Shown here in pieces: positions 43,530 through 55,253 of a DNA stretch of 64,000 nucleotides (its first letter is position 1; each line of letters starts with the position of its first letter). A model generated the notes under the pieces. The model was not told the origin of the DNA, made no database searches, and saw only the letters and a program-made list of their open reading frames with translations. Source of the stretch: Spirogloea muscicola (Eukaryota; Streptophyta; Zygnematophyceae; Spirogloeales; Spirogloeaceae). The DNA lies in the NCBI GenBank assembly GCA_009602725.1, contig WELB01000021.1, positions 885,079 through 949,078 of the forward strand, read 5' to 3'. The translations under genes and the position numbers were made by a program.

Positions 43530-46500
43530 GTATATTTTGGGCTCACCATTCCATGCGTACCTAACCTACCTTGCTTGAGAGATTCCTTTGGTATCATATG
43601 TTGACGGACCTCGGAAAATGTCCAAATACCTCTTTTCTCAAAATGGTCTCAAGCATTGTCATGGATATGGTGATGTTAGCCTCATATGTGATGCTCTGCG
43701 ACCAACAACACCATTCACTACAAGGGAAGTGAAGCAGGCAATCTCAAAGGAGGCATAGGCTGCAGCTGTGAGTGGGGAGCACTGTGGTCTGCAGCTGTGT
43801 GGGGAGCACTTCTGGAAAGAAGTCACAGGCACTGGTTTAGATAGTTTACAGATGTGCTCTTGACAATTTATGGTCTGAGAAACTGGTGCCGGGAGCTCCT
43901 TCAGGGAGGGGGAGCATTACGGCCTAAACATCTGCAGTCTCTGATAAGTTTTTGCCAGAGGCATGGGGCTCAGTCTGACTCTGCCGGCACGTCATACTCC
44001 TTCCTCACCAGCCGGTTTTGGACCCGCTTGGCGGGCTTGGCATCACTTTGCGGCACCCATCGGTCCTCCCTGTCCCTCCCTCCTCGACCTCGAAACTGAT
44101 GTTGCCTCAGCATTTGTTGGAGATTGCTACAATGGTGCAGCACGAAAAGTCATGTTTCACATTCAGGATTCAGCATATAGTAATGCTGAATCTGGAATAG
44201 AAAAGCCGCTACTAGTAAATGTAGTAAAGCTGACCACATCGCATTTATGCAACAGCAAGATCACTCAGTAGCACCAAAATAGGCGCAGATGGCTTTACCT
44301 ACGTATGCGAAACTCCTGGGCTAGGGAGCCAGCGGCGTTGAAGTTGGCCTGCTCGCACGGCCTGCAAAATAGCGCGGCGCGCAAGCCAAGTCAATAGGTC
44401 AAGCCACGGAAACCCGAAAACCCCGTGCAATACAGATGCAATCAGGAGATCCTGGTTGATATTGCTTGCCATACCTGCGAAAATCTCAGTTGAAGTGGAC
44501 AGTCTTGGGCATGTCAATGAGGAGGATTTCTTCTTGCATAGTGCATATCTTACTTGCATTCATCATATTGAGTTGTTATGGCAGCATCTCTTGCTGCAAG
44601 CCACAGAAACACTACATCTCAAGTAGAAAGAAAAAGTGAATCGTCGCTTCTGCATGCAAGCTGGCAGTCATTTGTGATACCTGTTGAAAGCCACTGTCTC
44701 ATAGCAAGTAGCAGACTACCTCATCAGGCCTTTATGAGTGGAAGGAGAGTGGAAAGAACTCGTGCATTGACATGTGCAAGTGAGGATCTTCTCCAGCAGA
44801 TACTTCAACTTCAATTCTTGCACGCCATTTCAAGCTGATAATCTCTGAGTGCCAGGATAAGGAAGTCATTTTTTATCATGCTTGTTCCTCCCTGCCTGTG
44901 CTGACATACTCCCATCAACCTTTTTCTGCCATTCTCTATTCCTTGACCGAAGTGAGTATCAAATTGAGCCTTACACGGCCAAAGTCCCGGATTTCGCTTG
45001 CTCAGATTACGCTTGCTAATGACAATAGACACAGCACCTGCTCCGCTTGTACGCCTTAATTGTAGTTGTCCTGCATTACCATAGACAACCATACAGGCAG
45101 CCTTGTTGACGTGAGCTGCCGTGAGAACGAGCAAGCTGCACAGGCCCCATGGTCGCCTTGCTTAGTAGCAGGGTCTACAAGCATGCAAAGATGAGTTGTG
45201 GCGTTTGGCCCCTTGTACACAGGTAGGAAATGAATGTGCCCTTGTTAGCTTAATTACTTAGGACAACCACCCGCCACGAGGAAGTACTCCAGCACAGCAT
45301 AAGTCTTGCCCTGTGATGCTGCCGCTAGGCAGCGGCTCTACTTGGGTTCGCTCACCGCAGACTTGCCTCAAACGGGATGCCGCCATGGTCTCCATGGCGA
45401 GCCGGCAACGAGCTGCGCAGCAGCGGTCTGCAACAGCAGACAGCAGCAGGGTTGCACCTCTCTTAGAGCTTCACTGACTCCCCGACCTCCGGTCAGGTCT
45501 CTGCATCATATGGGTTCCTCCGTGCCACCCTCCCTCCAGGGTGCACGGCGGTCGCCTCCAGGCCCGCCCCGTGAGGAGCGTGCCCGACGAGGGATCCACG
45601 GGCTATCTCGACAGGTGCCATGCCGTCGAGCACGGCCGTGGCCGAGCATGCCAGGTGCATGTGAGGGCATCCGGACGAGCTTGGACGCAATAGACTGGAC
45701 TGCACAAGTGCCAGGGCGGCATGGACCGCCCTGCACAAGGCTGATGGCCATGGTGATCCGGGTAAGGTCCGGAAATTTGCCCACAAGTATGGACACCATG
45801 TAAGCGTTAACAGCACTCTTTGGCGCTCACAACCGTGGGACCGCGTTACATGAGTTGTCTGTTGGCTGTGATTATATGCATATTCAAGATGGATGAGAGG
45901 ATATACATTGGAGACTTTGCCATGCTATCCACAAGACCATGCCATAACACGCTTGTAAGCACCAACTTGCCCCTGTTTTTGCAAGGATGCCTAGCTTATG
46001 CTTCTTGACATGATGCTTCTCCACCATTACCAGAATCTCAATTGCTTCCTTACTGTACACCAAGCTACTTTGGGAAGTCGTAGGAAACCTGTCACTTGGC
46101 TCATACTAGGCAGAGCCCCAACCAGATGTGATTACTGCATGCTGAAATGTCTCATGCTTGAGACTTGCATGCCATGTGGTTCTCCAGTCATGGTGTATGC
46201 CTATGCTACACAGTTGGTTGATGTATAGGATTCAGCGCTTGACCACATGTGAATTTCTTGCTTGAAGTGCTCGACCACATGCGGATAGCCAGTAAGTTCC
46301 GCCGGGCTGACATGTTCTGTGCGCAATTTGGCCTCTCTGGGTCGAGTTTAAAGCAGTCAACAACTGCTTTCTTCCGGAGTGATCATCTATGATCGAAGTA
46401 GACACCTATAATTCAAAAGGAGACACCTAAATTCGTCGTCAGGATTTCTCAATCAGTACCGGGAGAAGCGTGAGCGCGTGCCACAACCAATCACGCCTAT

Positions 46501-46790
46501 AACCAAACCACGCCAGGCCTTGGTGGCGGGCTCCAATGCGGAGGTTGAGGCTTGATTCCTCTCAGAATGTACAATTCAGCTATCATCGCTGAAGATGACC
46601 TCCCCAAATTCGTCCGCAGGAAGCAGAGGGGAGCTGGTGACTTATTAGGCAGCAGGAGGAAGGGATGTGAGGATCGAAGACAGACCACACGATCTCTGCA
46701 ACCAAGCTCCTGGACGCCCAGCAATTTGCACGCAGGGCCTGAGCTCGCGAACAAGAGCCCGAGGACAAAGTGGTCCGGGCACGTCTATGG
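43530..46790. other. Gene-poor stretch with a LINE remnant
   Basis: 43760-43812 contains two copies of a roughly 25-bp CTGCAGCTGTG...GGGGAGCACT repeat. 44290-44460 (minus) is a LINE body fragment (HGVFGFPWLDLLTWLARRA). Readings at 45.3-45.8 kb are open on both strands in GC-rich DNA and show no family. Nothing else recognised. Confidence 0.4.
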
Positions 46791-46799
46791 GAGATTTTC

Positions 46800-47410
46800 G
46801 TGTAATGAAGTAATTGGAAGGCCAAAGTGGCCAAGTACAACGGCAAGCACATCTTACGACTTACACTACCCACTGCAAATGGACCCACTCAGTAACCACG
46901 GGTCAGTCAGCACGTAGTATGGAGCTCCACCAGGCGGCAGCAGGAGCAGAGCGGCGACGGGCCAACGATCACTCACTCCTGCTGCCATGGTGCAGTACCA
47001 CCAGGCGGAGCAGGCGATACCAGTTGAGCGTACAGCAGGTCAGTAGCAATCGGATTGGACCCCAACGGTGTGCATTTGTGACTACGCTTGCTGTGTCCTT
47101 GCCTGGTCAGGCCCTTCATGACTCTGTGGAGGCCACTCGCTCGGCTGGGGTTTGTCCTCTCTCGTTCTGCTTCCTCGAAGATATCTGTCCTTCCTGTGAA
47201 GCTGGCCGATCTCTGCCCTCCAGGAAAGAGCAGAAGAAGAAGCAGCAGAGAAGAGAAAGAAGCAGCACTTTGAATGTAAGGCAATGCCGTGAGAGGCCAG
47301 CCCAAGAAGATCGGACAAGGGCCAGACGGGGCGTCGGCTGTGGAAACAATGTAAGCTCAATTAGAGGGGGCGAGGGCTGTGAAAAGCCAGCCCGAAAGAA
47401 TGGGAAAAAG
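46800..47410 (-). mobile_element. LINE tails
   Basis: 46800-46920 (minus) is a subfamily-2 tail with GATGTGCTTGCCGTTGTACT. 47275-47330 and 47360-47405 (minus) are subfamily-1 hairpin tails in close succession. The sequence between (46.93-47.25 kb) is unassigned. Confidence 0.55.
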
Positions 47411-48480
47411 AAGTAAGCTAAGGTGAAGGTCTTGGCAAGCCTGCTGGCGGTGCTTGCAGATCTGGCTACGACCACAATCAGCAAATTTGTGGGTGCTTCT
47501 GCAGGCGGGCCAGTACTGGGACTGCTGATTCAGGTGGTGCACCTGCAGCACAGGCGAGACGAGGCTGGCCTGTTCTTCTCACCATGCACAAGCAGGAGAG
47601 GAGCATAGGCACATGCGACTCTCAAGAGGGAAGCTGCTTTTTTGCAGAGGGCGGTGGCTGAGGAGAGTTAGCCTGAAAGCAGGGACATGTGTCTGCAAGG
47701 AGACCATAACAATTAGACACAAACTCTACACAGCGTGTGGCCGTTGCATAAGCACTTTACCCACGAGTCACGACTGCAAGTCAGATTGCAGTCGCAGCAG
47801 GACGACAGTTGCCTCGAGTGTCCCAGAGGCGGCAGTCAAGGACAAAAGCTGCCATAGAGATGCATGCAAAAGGGCAGCTTGTGAAACTCAAGAAGGGCTG
47901 CGTAAGATACGAGGAGCGTGATTGATGGCAGCGGCGCCGTGCAGGCCAAAGTAGATCTTTGCATGGTAAATGCATGATGGGGAACGGGCAAAAAACCGTT
48001 AGCATCGGAGAAGATTCTCGGACTTGCGTCGGAGACTATTTCTCGCAGCCAGTTGCACACCCGCCTCACCGCCACTTACTTTTGGACTCACACTGTTGTG
48101 AGACTGAAGCGGCTGGCGGCAGCGCATGTGAGTGCCATCCATGTGCGTCGACCTTTTTCTTCCCTTCCCTTCTTATAGCCTCCTCTCACAAGCCCAGTCT
48201 CTCGCGGGCTTCGCTCCATGCGGGTCACCAGACTTGGTGGGACGCGCTTGCATCCGACTGCGCGAATGGTGGTCATTGCTACTTAGTGGTACACGCCGCA
48301 TGACCACCCCAATCGAGCTCAATCTGCTCAGCGGCAGCACGGGAGGCTCCAGCAACCCCCGGTTGCGGACAACGCCCGCACGGCAAGTGGCTGTGGACGG
48401 CGCCGGTGCAGCAGGAGCCGGGAGGGACCCGCCTGGCCGACCGGCCGGCGGGCTGGCTAAGGCCCTCCGCCGTGGCGGAG
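47410..48480. other. Unassigned stretch with a possible exon
   Basis: A plus-strand reading at 47423-47540 (VLASLLAVLADLATTTISKF, then GLLIQ) is hydrophobic and helical and ends beside a GTGGTG sequence. It could be an exon of the gene A/B/C family, but no partner match was found. The rest shows nothing. Confidence 0.25.
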
Positions 48481-48489
48481 CCCGCCCGC

Positions 48490-48960
48490 TTATTGGAAAC
48501 AGCTCTTCCAATGTAAGGCAATGGTTGTGAGCTCAAAGAGAGAAGGGCTCGCCCATTGAGGATAGGGGCTGGAAAAAGCCAGCCCAGAAAAGAATGAACA
48601 AACGACGAGAAGGGGCCAGGGGAAGTACAAAGAACAACAAGCACTAAAAAGAAGCGAAGCAGCTACGAAGCACTCAGTAACCCCTGCTAAGCAGCCTCAG
48701 GTCAGAGAGACTGGATTCCTGGAAGCGGGTCCCCTGGCCAGAGCCAGAGGCAGCAGCGAGGGCTCTGCCTGCACGCAGGTGCAGCGCGCAGGCCATAGTC
48801 CTCTGCAGCGAGACGGCCAAGCGCATGCGGTACACCTGCGCGAGCGACCCTGCTGCATGGGAGTCCACCGGCTCCCCATGGAAGCGGCGGACAATGGCGT
48901 GACGTGAGAGCTGGTTGAGCAGCTCGAGCCACCGAGCGCCCAGCGCCCCGTGCGTATCGA
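48490..48960 (-). mobile_element. LINE 3' end with RT C-terminus
   Basis: The minus strand reads AAGSLAQVYRMRLAVSLQRT, then RAGRALAAAS and LSDLRLLSRGY-stop (48674). Its tail and hairpin (near 48570-48585) end at about 48550. A further hairpin remnant lies at 48490-48530. The tail is almost the same as at 18.36-18.54 kb. Confidence 0.7.
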
Positions 48961-50200
48961 TGGCGAGGAATGTACAAGGTCTGAAAGGGTCGGCCTTGGA
49001 TTCCTATCGGGACGACCGTGGGACGACTGCCGGTGAACGACCCGGCCTGACGACCTCTAGACGGCGTGCATGAGCAGGTGCTTCTTTCTCTCGGCCCTTT
49101 CTGTCCTTCATCGATCCAGTTTTGGGCTGGCCATTCACATTCCATATCCATGGGTTATTGAGCTCCAAGCGAATGTAGTCTCTTGCATAGCTGTGTGATT
49201 CTGGCGGCGGCCCTTTGGACCTGTCCTATCTTTCTGGGCTGGCTTTCCATAGCCTCTGCCTCCTCTGGAAGCCTGTCCAAAACCTTCTGACTACCTGTCT
49301 CTTACACAGCCACAATCATGCAGGTGACTGCCAGCAGCGACAAACATCCATCCTGCTCAGCTCATGCTGCATTTGCCAAGCTTGCTCAAGGCTTCTGCCA
49401 GTTCTAAGCAGTTGTGCCGCAGCTCTTAGAAGTCAAAGAGTCGCAAATACAAATGCTTACCTCCAGTACATGCCACGCCATCCAGACCTGCAGCCCTAAC
49501 TCACATATGCTCACATGTGCTCACATTTAGATTCTTTCAGCTACTGTAAGCAGAGCAGACAGCTCGCACCATTGTCACCACAGGTCTCAAGGACAGCCCC
49601 TTCGGCTGAAAGGGGTCTGGCCAGAGACTGCTGGGTCCGCTGCTTCTGCTTTGAACGTGTAGCGAGGACCGAGCAGTTGCGTGGAGCGAACCCGTGGAGC
49701 AATCTGCATAAAGAATGAGCAGGTAAGTGTGCAACAACACATGGACGAGACGACGTTCTTGTGCATAGCCGACCAGCATATGCTGGCTCTTGATTCTCCA
49801 GTCAGGCTACAGCGGCACCTAAACCCTCACCGCACTGCAACTCACTGCATGTGTCGCACACAGGTAACAGCTGCGGTGCCGGACCTACCGAAGGTAAGGG
49901 TGCTCGGTGATTGGTGCGAGAATAGCAGCTTAGCACGTGCCACCACCTATCAAAGTGTTTCGAGGAGCTGGTTGCCAGGTAGTTGTGGCTCTCTGCAATG
50001 TCGAGTTCAACTTGGAAGTATCAGCTACGTTTTGCAAAAGATTGACGGACATCATTAGTGGTGAATTTTGGAGGGTTGATGATGTATGACTATTCCTTGT
50101 GCTGCTGTGTGGTAAGCAAAGCAATCCCTATCATCAAGAACACATCGACTGTTGTCAGACTTACTGGAGCTCCTTGTGTATTGCCGTATTGCCGTGTATT
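48960..50200. other. Unassigned stretch with LINE tails
   Basis: Hairpin tails on plus at about 49110-49140 and 49215-49260. Readings at 49.6-50.06 kb show no family. Confidence 0.4.
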
Positions 50201-50269
50201 ACAAATCTGGGCTACAGTGCCCTGAAGTACTGTTGGACTGAAGGACTGTTGGACTTTGGAGAAGGTACA

Positions 50270-51870
50270 GCTGGTTATTGGCGAGCTTTACAACAGCCGC
50301 AGTCAACGGACTTGTGAACAACTGGCTCCACCTTGTCTTGCAGCAACAGAAGTGACCCAAGGGCAGTGATGGTGCTGTCTGCTTCTCTAGGCCTAACGCA
50401 AGAAGCAGAACAGTAAGCTCTACGCTTTTTCCCAGCAATGTAGTCATGCACAACAACTGATTTCAATGTCACAAGGCGTGCTATCTGACGTGTCTTCCTG
50501 GTAGACGTCTACAATGTTCTGAGCAGATCTCTTGTCGAAAGAGCTTATCATGCACAAGTTAGGGAAGGCATGCAAATCTTCACCAAGTCTCAGCAAAAAT
50601 GGCATTCCAGCTGGCCAAGGTGGTTCCTGGTAAACTTGACCACCTTCTCATACCATGATGAAGAGCACGACTTCAAGAAGGTTACTACTTTCGCAGAGAG
50701 CAAGTGCCATTCTTGCATGAATGAATCTACTATTTGATTCACTATCATGCATTTGTGTGCCTTTGGATCAGTGACTCTGTCATCTCGAGTGCTTTGCCAA
50801 TGTGAGGTGCTGCAGATTAGTCAAGAAGGTGATTCACTTGCATGATTGCTTCTAAGTGTTCGCACTTGTGTAATAGCAAATGGAGGTGCTTGAAGCTTCA
50901 CAAGCAAGAGCAGCCACAAAGTATGGTACTCTTGTCGTGGTCGATGTGTTCAGATGTGATCCAGCTCACATTGGCAAAGCACTAGAGATGACAGAGTCAC
51001 TGATCCGAAGGCACACAAATGCATGATAGTGAATCAAATAGTAGATGCACTCATGCAAGAATGCACTTGCTCTCTGCGGAAGTAGTAACCTTCTTGAAGT
51101 CGTGCTCTTCATCCAGCCGTGGTTTACATCCTTGGTGTATGATCAAGTGACACAGCATCTACTGAAGCGTGAGCTTCGAGCCACGCTTGACTACTGCATT
51201 GCAATCCTCAGCATCGGCAATTGTTTGGTCAGTGTGACGGATGCGTAAATGAATTCCTCTGGTGATGTTACACATGCACAACCTTTGCAGACCATTACAC
51301 CGCCATATGGACCCATGGAGTGTGATTTCGAGCGGGGAGTGTGAGCTGTGCCTCTCTGCCGCTGCTGCCGCTGCGGCGCTGAGCTTTCTGATGTACATGG
51401 CCACCTCATCATCCCACGACGAAGAGCAGGACTTCAAAAATTTTACTACTTTTCGTAGAAGCAAGTGCCTTCTTGCATGAATGCAAGGTCTATCTGATCT
51501 AGATCATGCATACTTTTTGCCATTGAAACAGTGACCCTGTCATCTAGTGCTTTGCCAATATGAGTTGCTGCAGATTGGTCGAGAAGGTAATTCACTTGCA
51601 CGGGCTGCTTCTAAGAATGTTCGCAGTTGTGTCACAGCAAATGGAGGTGCTTGAATTTTCACAAGCAAGAGCAGTTACAGAGTATGGTACTCTTGTCGTG
51701 GTCAGGAATGGAGTGTCTATGAAATTCAGGGGTGATCCAGCCGTGGTTTCCATCCTTGGTATATCGAGTGACACAGCATTTACTGAAGCGTGAGCATCGG
51801 GCCACGCTTTTACACTGCATCGCAATCCTCAGCATCGGAGGATACAAGTGTTTGGTCAGTGTGTCGGATG
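50270..51870 (+). pseudogene. Gene D, right copy, with repeated exon segments
   Basis: Not recognised. First exon 50270-50412 (GSTLSCSNRSDPRAV, VLSASLGLTQEAEQ) is disturbed relative to the left copy. A long open block 50490-50735 reads VFLVDVYNVLSRSLVERAYH, then WPRWFLVNLTTFSYHDEEH. The MEVLEASQARAATKYGTLVV segment occurs at about 50880-50995 and again, as MEVLEFSQARAVTEYGTLVV, at 51640-51700. The DEEHDF block recurs at 51410-51475 as HDEEQDF. So 3' parts of this gene have been copied locally two or three times, once in inverse orientation (see the fold-back). Function unknown. Confidence 0.45.
50658..51113. repeat. Fold-back: 148-bp inverted repeat around a 159-bp spacer
   Basis: 50658-50805 and 50965-51113 are near-perfect reverse complements. 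Paired positions sum to 101770-101771 throughout. The arms include GAAGAGCACGACTTCAAGAA and its complement. The spacer, 50806-50964, holds the gene D segment. Transcribed, this would form a long hairpin. Confidence 0.85.
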
Positions 51871-51899
51871 CTAATTGAATGCCTCTGGTGATGTTACAC

Positions 51900-53840
51900 A
51901 GGCAGAGCCTTGCAGCCCATTACATCGCCATATGGATCTATGGAGTGTGGTCTCGAGCGGGGAGTGTGAGCTGCGCCTCTCTGCCGCTGTTGCCGCGGCG
52001 GCGCTGCACGCGCAGGCAGCGAGCTGCCCAACGCAGCGCCATCCAAGACAAGGACGGGGACCTTGCTTGCCGAGGAAGGCACCGAGGAGCTGGAAAAACG
52101 TGCGCTCCACAATCCAATTCGAAGGTGAAGTCTCCGTCGGGTCAACGGCTCCCTTCCACAAGCTCCCATTTGGAAGTCAACGGGCGGTGGACGAGGTCCT
52201 TCCGCCCAATCACGCGCATTCACCCCGCGCGCAGGGGTCATACGCACCACCGACAAGCTGGGCTGGCCGTGGGCCCGATGGCGGGCCGTGGGCCCGATGT
52301 GGGGCCGTGGGCCCGATGTGGGGCCGCGGGCCCCATGTCGTCCAGGCAGCGCCCTGCTCTATGCACCTGGCTGGCTTTTACAGACGCTCTTTAAATCAGC
52401 AGCTGCAATTTCTCAAGCTCGTCGCGACGCGCTCCCGCGTCCATGGCCGCCGCCTACTCGACTTATCCTCTCGGCTTTCTCGTCTTCTCGGAGTGCAAGC
52501 CTGGAAACGTTGTACAAATGTGAGCGTGGAGAGAGACCTGGGGTGACAAAGCGGCCGCCCCGTCAGGGTGAGGCACGAAGCCAAGACGGCCACACCCCGG
52601 GAGGCGCAGAGTGGAGGAAGGTATTGCCCACTGCCATCGTTCAGGCAGCAAACAAGCGGCCATTGAGCACCCTGCGGCGTCCACAGCAGAGCGCACGGGC
52701 CAAGCGCTGTACCGATGGACAGCAAGTCGGGGCTGACGACGGCTGCCTCCAAGCAAGCACATTGCTGATGCAGGTAAAGCCTCATGTCACCTTCTCGAGC
52801 CCATACTTTGCGACCGACGTCATGGCTGCAACACCGGGCTTGCTGCTGCACACAATCACCGGGCTCGTTCTGGTCACGCCTGGCCCCTCTTCACCTGCCT
52901 GTGCTTTGCCCTGCACAATATGCATGTGCTTGCCTTTGTTTCTGGTCACTTTGGCCCTCCGTCCCTCAAAACATGTTACTCCCTGTGCAATACTGAACCA
53001 CGAGCTCACACCACGCCTTCCCAGCATTGATAACACGTTTCAGAAGGCAGCAATCACGCAAGCCCAAACTTCCGATTTTGGCGAAGACTTACACACGACA
53101 TGCACTTGGTCAAAAGCAATCAGCGCCAATTGTGGAGTTGATTGCTGCAGTGCAGAGGCAGCATTAGGAGGAACGCAAATGCCTTTATGCAGCGTTGGAA
53201 AATCACAGATGCCTCAGAGGCTTCAGCTTTCTTTCGCTCTCCCTCTCGCCCTCTCTACCTCTCCCTCTCCCTCTCCCTCCCCCTTCCCTCTCTCTCTCCC
53301 TCTCCCTCTCCCTCTCTCTCTCTCTGTCTCTCTCTCTCTCTCTGTCTTTCTCTCTCCCCCCCCTCACTCTTTCTCCTCCCTCTCTCTTACTCTTCTCTCC
53401 CTCTCTTCCTATATCCGTCTCTCTCCCTTCCTCGCTCTCTCTCGCGCTCGCTCGGCGTTCTCAGCTGCAGTCGATATCTTGGCTGTATAGGTCCTCCTTT
53501 CCACACCCTCCTTGAATACTGCCAGTCTATGCTATGCAGGACGCGCAGATGTGCTTCCGGCCAAGATGGGCTTGCCAGCTGCATAATTTCCGTTCTTGCT
53601 CCATCGTGTGTCGGCCTTTTTGCAGCGTGCTCAGGCTCATGCTTAGCACCAGAAAGCGGGCGAGCTCTACTTGGTGGCAGAAAGGCTTGGATTTGCCATC
53701 CGATATTCCGGCATCGATTCGCGACCTCTTCGGGCTGACCCGTAGATGATGAGCAGGTGAATTTTCAGTGGGTAAAGTACGTCAACAGATGTGCTTGCCG
53801 TGGTACTTGGCCACTTTGGCCTTCCATTTTCTCAATACAC
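51900..53840 (+). mobile_element. Long LINE-related repeat, right copy
   Basis: Plus-strand counterpart of 11.53-13.5 kb: minisatellite 52262-52335, MHLAGFYRRSL near 52355-52390, CT microsatellite 53228-53460, subfamily-2 ORF end (DIPASIRDLFGLTRR-stop near 53700-53747) and tail GATGTGCTTGCCGTGGTACT at about 53789. A long open reading (52288-53490) crosses the microsatellite and is not a real gene. Confidence 0.55.
53228..53460 (+). repeat. CT microsatellite, right copy
   Basis: About 230 bp of CT/CCCT units. Reverse complement of 11925-12145 with almost the same interruptions. Confidence 0.9.
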
Positions 53841-54037
53841 GCAGTTTTCGAAAGTGCAAGAGGACTGTTGATTCTATTGTCACTTTATAATACCATGCAA
53901 ATTTCATCTTCAGTATCAATCTCGTAACTGCGAGCATTGACAGTAACGTGCCGTTCATAAACGTACAGCTGCATGTGCTGTACCTCGGGGAACGCCCTTG
54001 GCTGTGACAGCACACATAATTCTCATGTCATCGTGCA

Positions 54038-54310
54038 TCATCTTGACTGGACCAGCGAATCTTTGACTGTGAACGTCTGCTCATGCATTAGACTATGCAT
54101 GATGGGCGCGATGGGGGCCATTCGAAGCACATGACTTTCTCTGCCGCAGTCGGCAGGGATTATCAGGGCCAGCATTCTGAAATTCAAGTCACTGCTGCAG
54201 TCGACAAGGTCCAATAACGCCAGCATCATAGTTAAAATAACTAGTCTGCTGAATAAGAGTAGCAATAGGGCTCGGTGTAAATTACGGATTGCTTCCTGTG
54301 TCAGATGCAT
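54038..54310 (-). CDS. Small hydrophobic ORF, right copy
   Basis: 90 codons from ATG at 54310 (MHLTQEAIRNL) with a leucine-rich core. Counterpart of 11046-11216, which stops after 56 codons. Function unknown. It could be chance. Confidence 0.3.
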   Translation of the reverse strand: MHLTQEAIRNLHRALLLLLFSRLVILTMMLALLDLVDCSSDLNFRMLALIIPADCGRESHVLRMAPIAPIMHSLMHEQTFTVKDSLVQSR

Positions 54311-54947
54311 TCACTCCCTACCTTCAAGAACAAGCGGTCTGATTGGTGCAGGTCCATTGAACATGCAAGGGGTGGTAGCCTGCGTCTTGAGTCTTCAACG
54401 CAATGTTGGTCGTGCCACCAGATCGAGGATGTGCGCTTGCCGCCAACCCAGACCATGCGACTCGATTATATGTCATCTGGACAATGTGGTCAGCACTGCT
54501 AGCTCGAGCAGAAGAAGCTCTTCCAGGGGGGCAGTGGCCATGGTAGCCAGCCCAGCTTTAGAACAGCACCTTGCTGGTGGCGGCTCATGGACAGCAGCAA
54601 TTCGTGATGACGGTGCGCTCGACATCCACGCTTAGAAGAAGTTACAGATGTGGCGCAGGATACGCGAGTAGCCTGTCAAGTGGCCCGGCAGAAGCCGGGA
54701 GAGCGAGCCTGTGACTAGATTTGACGCACTTTGTTCATTCTGTTTTCTGGGCTGGCTAATCACAGCCAGCGCCCTAAACTGGAAAATTCATTCTTCTATC
54801 CCACGCAAGCGTTCGCGTCTCGAGGATGGGCTGCTGTCTATGCAGAGCAAGAACTGGCAATCCCGACGCGTATCGGAGGCTGCCGGGAAGCCGGCAGGGT
54901 ATCGCGTGACAGCAGGCTGGCGGGAAGCGGAGAGCCCGGGCCAGCGC

Positions 54948-55253
54948 CACGTGGCGGCCGGCGAGCGGGGGCGCTGACCTGGGCAGCGGGCCCCGCACGG
55001 CCGGGCCCCCCCCCAGCCCACGCGGTAGTGGCGGTGGCGGAGTGGCAGAGCCAGCCGGCGCTGCAGGCGGATTCCGCTGCGGGCCGCCACCGACGCCGCC
55101 GCCGCGCCCATATAAAGCGCCGCGGGCCCCCGTCTCTCACAAGCTCGCATTGCCCACCTACCGCCGCGGCGGCTCCCCGGCCGCTGCTCCTCACAGCCCC
55201 TGCTGCTAAGCGAGCGCCCCCGCCACTCCCAAGCCCTTGCGCCGTCTCCCCAA
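54948..55253 (+). promoter_or_regulatory. WRKY promoter, right copy
   Basis: G-box CACGTG (54948-54953) and TATAAAG (55111-55117), 142 bp before the ATG at 55253. The W-box of the left copy is CTGACC here. Confidence 0.65.

Noticed and set aside
45306-45816. Long overlapping readings on both strands
   Set aside because: All frames are open because of base composition, with no motif or partner elsewhere.
46810-46860. Recurring short peptide KAKVAKYxGKHI
   Set aside because: It is the reverse-strand translation of the subfamily-2 LINE tail, not a protein.
52288-53490. 400-codon open reading on plus
   Set aside because: It runs through the minisatellite and the CT microsatellite, giving Ser-Leu-Pro runs. 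It belongs to the long LINE-related repeat and shows no domain.
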